From positions 806,001 to 870,000 of the forward strand of contig JAFCIZ010000006.1 of NCBI GenBank assembly GCA_017871115.1: 64,000 bases of DNA, written 5' to 3'. Positions 60,683 through 64,000 of the stretch are shown in pieces. Source of the DNA: Cunninghamella blakesleeana. Lineage: Eukaryota; Mucoromycota; Mucoromycetes; Mucorales; Cunninghamellaceae. Position numbers and translations under genes: made by a program. Under the pieces are notes generated by a model. It was not told the origin of the DNA. It saw nothing but the letters and a program-made list of their open reading frames with translations, and made no database searches. Within the stretch, counting starts at the first letter, position 1; each line of letters starts with the position of its first letter.

Positions 60683-61567
60683 ATATATATTTAGAGTGCT
60701 TTATTTTATTTTATTTTATTTTATTTTATTTTATTTTTATTTTATTTGTTGCATGTATTATTTTTTTTCTTATTTTTATATTATTTTATTATTTTACATT
60801 ATATTTATATTCTTTTTTTTTCAATAACTAATAATAAATCATCCTTTGTCTATTTCTCGTTTTAAATATTTAACAAACATAAATAATTGTATATATTGCA
60901 CAAGCTTTTTTTTAATCAATTAAACACTTATTTTTATTAAAATAAAATAAATCAATATATATGTTAAACATTATATGTGTCAATCACGTACCATATATAC
61001 AAAACTCTAGCAAAGCTATGATAATAGAAAATGGTTAATGCAGTGATAATACTACTTGAGTTTTAGCTCCACTTTCTTTTTTTTTATTTTTAAGATAAAC
61101 AATAATTTGCCAATTGTCTAAGTTTATTTATTAAAAATCAAATATTTACGTATAAAAATATTTTTATTAAGGTTATTATTATACAAAAAAAAAAAAATAA
61201 TACTTATTTTATTTTATGAAATAAAATTAATAAATTATGCATAAAAAAATAACATAGGTACATTCTACTTAGTTTTATAAAAAGAATAAAATGAAAAAGC
61301 AGGACATACTATAAAAAAAGCTAGCAAGCCCATGAAGTTATCAAGCTTTATTTTCATTTTGATACTAGTATAAAATATTAATATTAATATTAATTAAATA
61401 CTTTGTTTAGATATTATTCTAAGTTTTTTTTTTTTGAAAAAAAAAAAAAGGAAAAACAGCCATTAAAATGTTTTTATAAGTAAAAAAAATTATAAGCAGT
61501 ATGTATGTAGTAATATCCATATAAACGAATAAAAATGTAAAAATGTAAAAAGAGATTATTTATGTAT
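60683..61567. other. Convergent 3' intergenic region
   Basis: Between FGAM synthase (+) and APC11 (-). It begins with the TTTTA repeat listed separately, then T-rich and A-rich DNA. A T11-G-A12 stretch lies near 61424-61450. No gene was seen. Confidence 0.6.
60701..60747. repeat. (TTTTA)n pentanucleotide repeat
   Basis: About nine TTTTA units with one T insertion, starting 19 bases after the FGAM synthase stop codon, so probably in its 3' UTR. Confidence 0.85.
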
Positions 61568-61834
61568 TTATCTTGGTGCTTTTGCCGTTTTCCAAGGTTG
61601 TCGATCCATAGGGCAGTGCTCTCCATTGGTTGAACTATTGAGCCATTTCATAAGACAGTGAAGGTGAAAAATATGTTTACATTCACCCCATATTAAAGGA
61701 CAATCGTCACCAGGTTTTAAACAAGAAGGACAACAACCATCGTATTCGTTATGACATATACCGCATACATCTTCTGAATCAACATCCCAAGTCCAGTAAG
61801 CTGCCATTGTCCAAGACTTTACTTTTACTTTCAT
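61568..61834 (-). CDS. APC11: Anaphase-promoting complex subunit 11 (RING-H2)
   Basis: Single exon, 88 residues, full length for the family. It starts MKVKVKSWTMAAYWTWDV, then the RING-H2 ligands: VCGICHNEYDGCCPSCLKPG, GDDCPLIWGECKHIFHLHCL, and CPMDRQPW. APC11 with APC2 forms the catalytic core of the anaphase-promoting complex, which ubiquitylates securin and cyclins. The last zinc ligand is Asp (CPMD) where human APC11 has Cys; an Asp ligand is also known from RBX1-type RING proteins, so the finger is probably functional. Transcribed toward FGAM synthase. Very secure. Confidence 0.97.
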   Translation of the reverse strand: MKVKVKSWTMAAYWTWDVDSEDVCGICHNEYDGCCPSCLKPGDDCPLIWGECKHIFHLHCLMKWLNSSTNGEHCPMDRQPWKTAKAPR

Positions 61835-62052
61835 ATTTTTTTAAAAAAAATTATAATAATAATAATGAGACAAAAAAAAAGAAAGCGGTGAAAAAAGATT
61901 GAAATTCCACTAAAAAAATCTCTATGCACGGGCGATTATAAAAAAAGTGGTGATTTTTTTTAACTTCTACAAAATAATTTTCTCTTCCCTCTCTTGCTTT
62001 GTTTTATAAAAAGTTTATTTTTTTTTTTTTACTAATATATATATATATATTC

Positions 62053-63702
62053 ATGGAAACTCTTACAGAGAATTTTTCAACTAATGATAATATTGAAGCA
62101 AGAAATCTGCCTAAACTACATTGGGATCATTCGTATAAAAGAGGATTTGCACCTATTGCTGATAAGAAATTCTATTATGAACTTCATGGCGACGGGCCAA
62201 TAAAAGCTGCTTTTCTTATGGGTACCTTATTTTTAAAAAGATATTAATAATAGCATAGATAGTACATGTACATGTATATAAGAAAAAGATATTATACAGA
62301 TAACAATGTATTAACATGAAAAATAATGAACTTATAGGCATGAATACTCATTGTCAAGCGTGGGATTATCAGGTAAATATCAATAAGTGCCTTATGTATA
62401 TATATATAGAAAAGAAATAATACCTCAGGTACACCAGCGTTTAAATATTACTTTTATTTTTAATAATAATAATGGTGTATATATATTTATGCAGATAAAA
62501 TATTTCAGTAGTCTTAAAGAATTCACCGTTTTAGTTTTTGATGCTCGTGGTGTTGGATTAACAGGTAAATATGATTACTTATTTAATAATAAAGATAAGA
62601 AATTGAAAAATGAAATACGATTATCAGTGTATTAATTTATTTATGTAAACTTTTATATTATTTTTTATGTTTTCAGGTGGCGATTGGGAATTATATAATA
62701 CTGAACAATGGGCTCAAGATTTTTTGGATTTACTTGATTATTTAAATTGGACTAGTAATATTCATGCCTGTGGGTATTCAGCTGGAGGTTGTGTTTTATT
62801 GAAGGCTTTATTAAAAGATATTGGAAGGTTCCAATCTGCATCATTAATTTGTACAACGGCTGGAAGTTTCTATCGTCCTTTTACTGGCGCATATACTCTT
62901 TTATCAAATATTTTTTATGAGCCAAAAGTACAAATAGCCCGTTTAATCCGTATTAATTACACTGAAGTAAAAAAAATAGAAATAAAAATAAAAGACAGAT
63001 AAGTGTATATATAACTCTAAATTATCAAAATAATTGTGAGTAATATATTTTCTTTTTTCTTTTTTTGTTAACTATAGACATGGCTGAAAGCTAGACCTGA
63101 TGATGATATTCAATTTGAAACTAATTATGATAAAATTGTAGCGGTATGAAAAACATTAATATTTTTTAAAAAAAATATCATAAACTTTATAAAAAAGATA
63201 TTCATGAATCTTTTTTATTATTATGTTTTTTATTTATATACAGAAAATAATAGAACGAAACCAACGAAGTCGATCGCAAAAATTAGGCGGTATGATCAGT
63301 CAAGCTATTGCATCACTTCGACATTGGGTAACGAATAGAGAATTGGACCAAATTCGTCAAAGTGGTCTACCAATCACAGTCATTACAAGTAAGCAAATGA
63401 TCAATAGAAGATCTTTAATTTGAAGAAAAAAAAAAGCATTTTAATGATTGATTGTTCATTCATTTATATACTATTATTACTAATATTAATATTTTTTATT
63501 TTTTATTTTTAAAAAAAACACACTATATATAGATACATGGGATAATTTTGTACATACTGGTGATAGTTACCATCTCCGAGATAAACTACAACCAAAAAAA
63601 TTTATAGTTTTTGAAAACACAGGCCATGTTGTACCAACAGCTAGATATAATGAATTGAATGAAACTTTACACTCATTTTGGTTAGAGAACAACCATGAAT
63701 GA
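62053..63702 (+). CDS. Alpha/beta-hydrolase fold protein
   Basis: Seven exons: 62053-62221, 62338-62372, 62495-62564, 62677-62966, 63078-63143, 63244-63388, 63533-63702; 945 bases, 314 residues, all junctions in phase. Residues: oxyanion region LMGMNTHCQAWDYQ, VLVFDARGVGLTGG, nucleophile elbow GYSAGG (GxSxG type, Ser), acid candidate in ITNTWDNFVHTG, and catalytic His in FENTGHVVP. The order Ser-Asp-His fits a serine hydrolase of the epoxide-hydrolase/lipase-like superfamily. The substrate is unknown. The small exons (35 and 66 bases) are supported because each restores expected strand or motif sequence. It ends 298 bases before the window end. Confidence 0.9.
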
Positions 63703-64000
63703 TGGACAATCCTAAATACATATATATATATTTATATATACTATTTTTATTTATTAATATAATATTGATATTATAAAAATAATAAATATATAAGCTATGC
63801 AAAATTGGACTGTCATATATGATACAATAATAATATCTTTATTTCAATACATACAAAGTGGGTAAAATAAATAAATTTTTTGAAAAAAAAAAATGGATAC
63901 AAATAGAATGAAAGAATTAACAATGATGTAAGATAAATAATAATATAAAAAATAATAACAATAAAAGAGAGTGATGTATGAATTAAAAAAAAAAGAGTTA
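63703..64000. other. 3' flank of the hydrolase gene
   Basis: A+T-rich sequence with no visible gene up to the window end. Confidence 0.6.

Noticed and set aside
61568..61834. Suspected loss of the last RING ligand in APC11 (CPMD instead of CPMC)
   Set aside because: Asp serves as the final zinc ligand in other cullin-type RING proteins such as RBX1, so this is a known variant rather than a defect.

Overview
This window looks like nuclear DNA of an early-diverging fungus, most likely a Mucoromycota (Mucorales-type) species. It is very A+T-rich. The genes carry short GT-AG introns that often contain (TA)n runs, and the proteins have Asn/Ser/Gln-rich stretches. The gene set is eukaryotic: ATP-type PEP carboxykinase, TFIIH p44, APC11, SNAPC4-like Myb, Sec7, bromodomain, and a large one-polypeptide FGAM synthase. 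I saw no operons, tRNA or rRNA genes, CRISPR arrays or intact transposons. Exon borders below are my own calls from splice dinucleotides and reading-phase continuity.

Left part (1-13 kb): the 3' end of an unrecognised gene (+); an HPP-family membrane protein (-); a Gln/Glu-rich protein with a C-terminal BAG-like helix and a 13-residue tandem repeat (-); PEP carboxykinase (+) with an apparent one-base frameshift in its last exon; TFIIH p44/SSL1 (+); and an F-box protein (+).

Middle-left (13-33 kb): a single-pass membrane protein with a cytoplasmic pseudokinase domain (+); a five-exon FAM72 homologue (-); a small His-rich membrane protein (-); an LPA1/2-phosphoglycerate-kinase-like P-loop protein (+); an eight-exon seven-helix membrane protein (-); a secreted subtilisin-family protease with a PA domain (-); and an AAAP amino-acid transporter (+).

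Middle (33-39 kb): a gene-poor stretch holding fragments of a zinc-finger-like gene. Some exons still join in phase, while others are broken by stops or frame changes.

Right part (39-64 kb): a SNAPC4-like Myb protein (-); a 1554-residue protein joining an atypical bromodomain to a protein-kinase domain (-); a Sec7 ARF-GEF with a long Ser-rich insert in its catalytic domain (+); a small GPI-anchor-type surface protein (-); a bHLH factor (-) with a CACGTG E-box upstream; FGAM synthase (+) with a TGACTCA site upstream; APC11 (-); and an alpha/beta hydrolase (+).

Most neighbours are functionally unrelated housekeeping genes. The strongest candidates for something undescribed are the bromodomain-kinase fusion, which has unusual residues at both active centres; the transmembrane pseudokinase; the decayed zinc-finger locus; and the split Sec7 domain.
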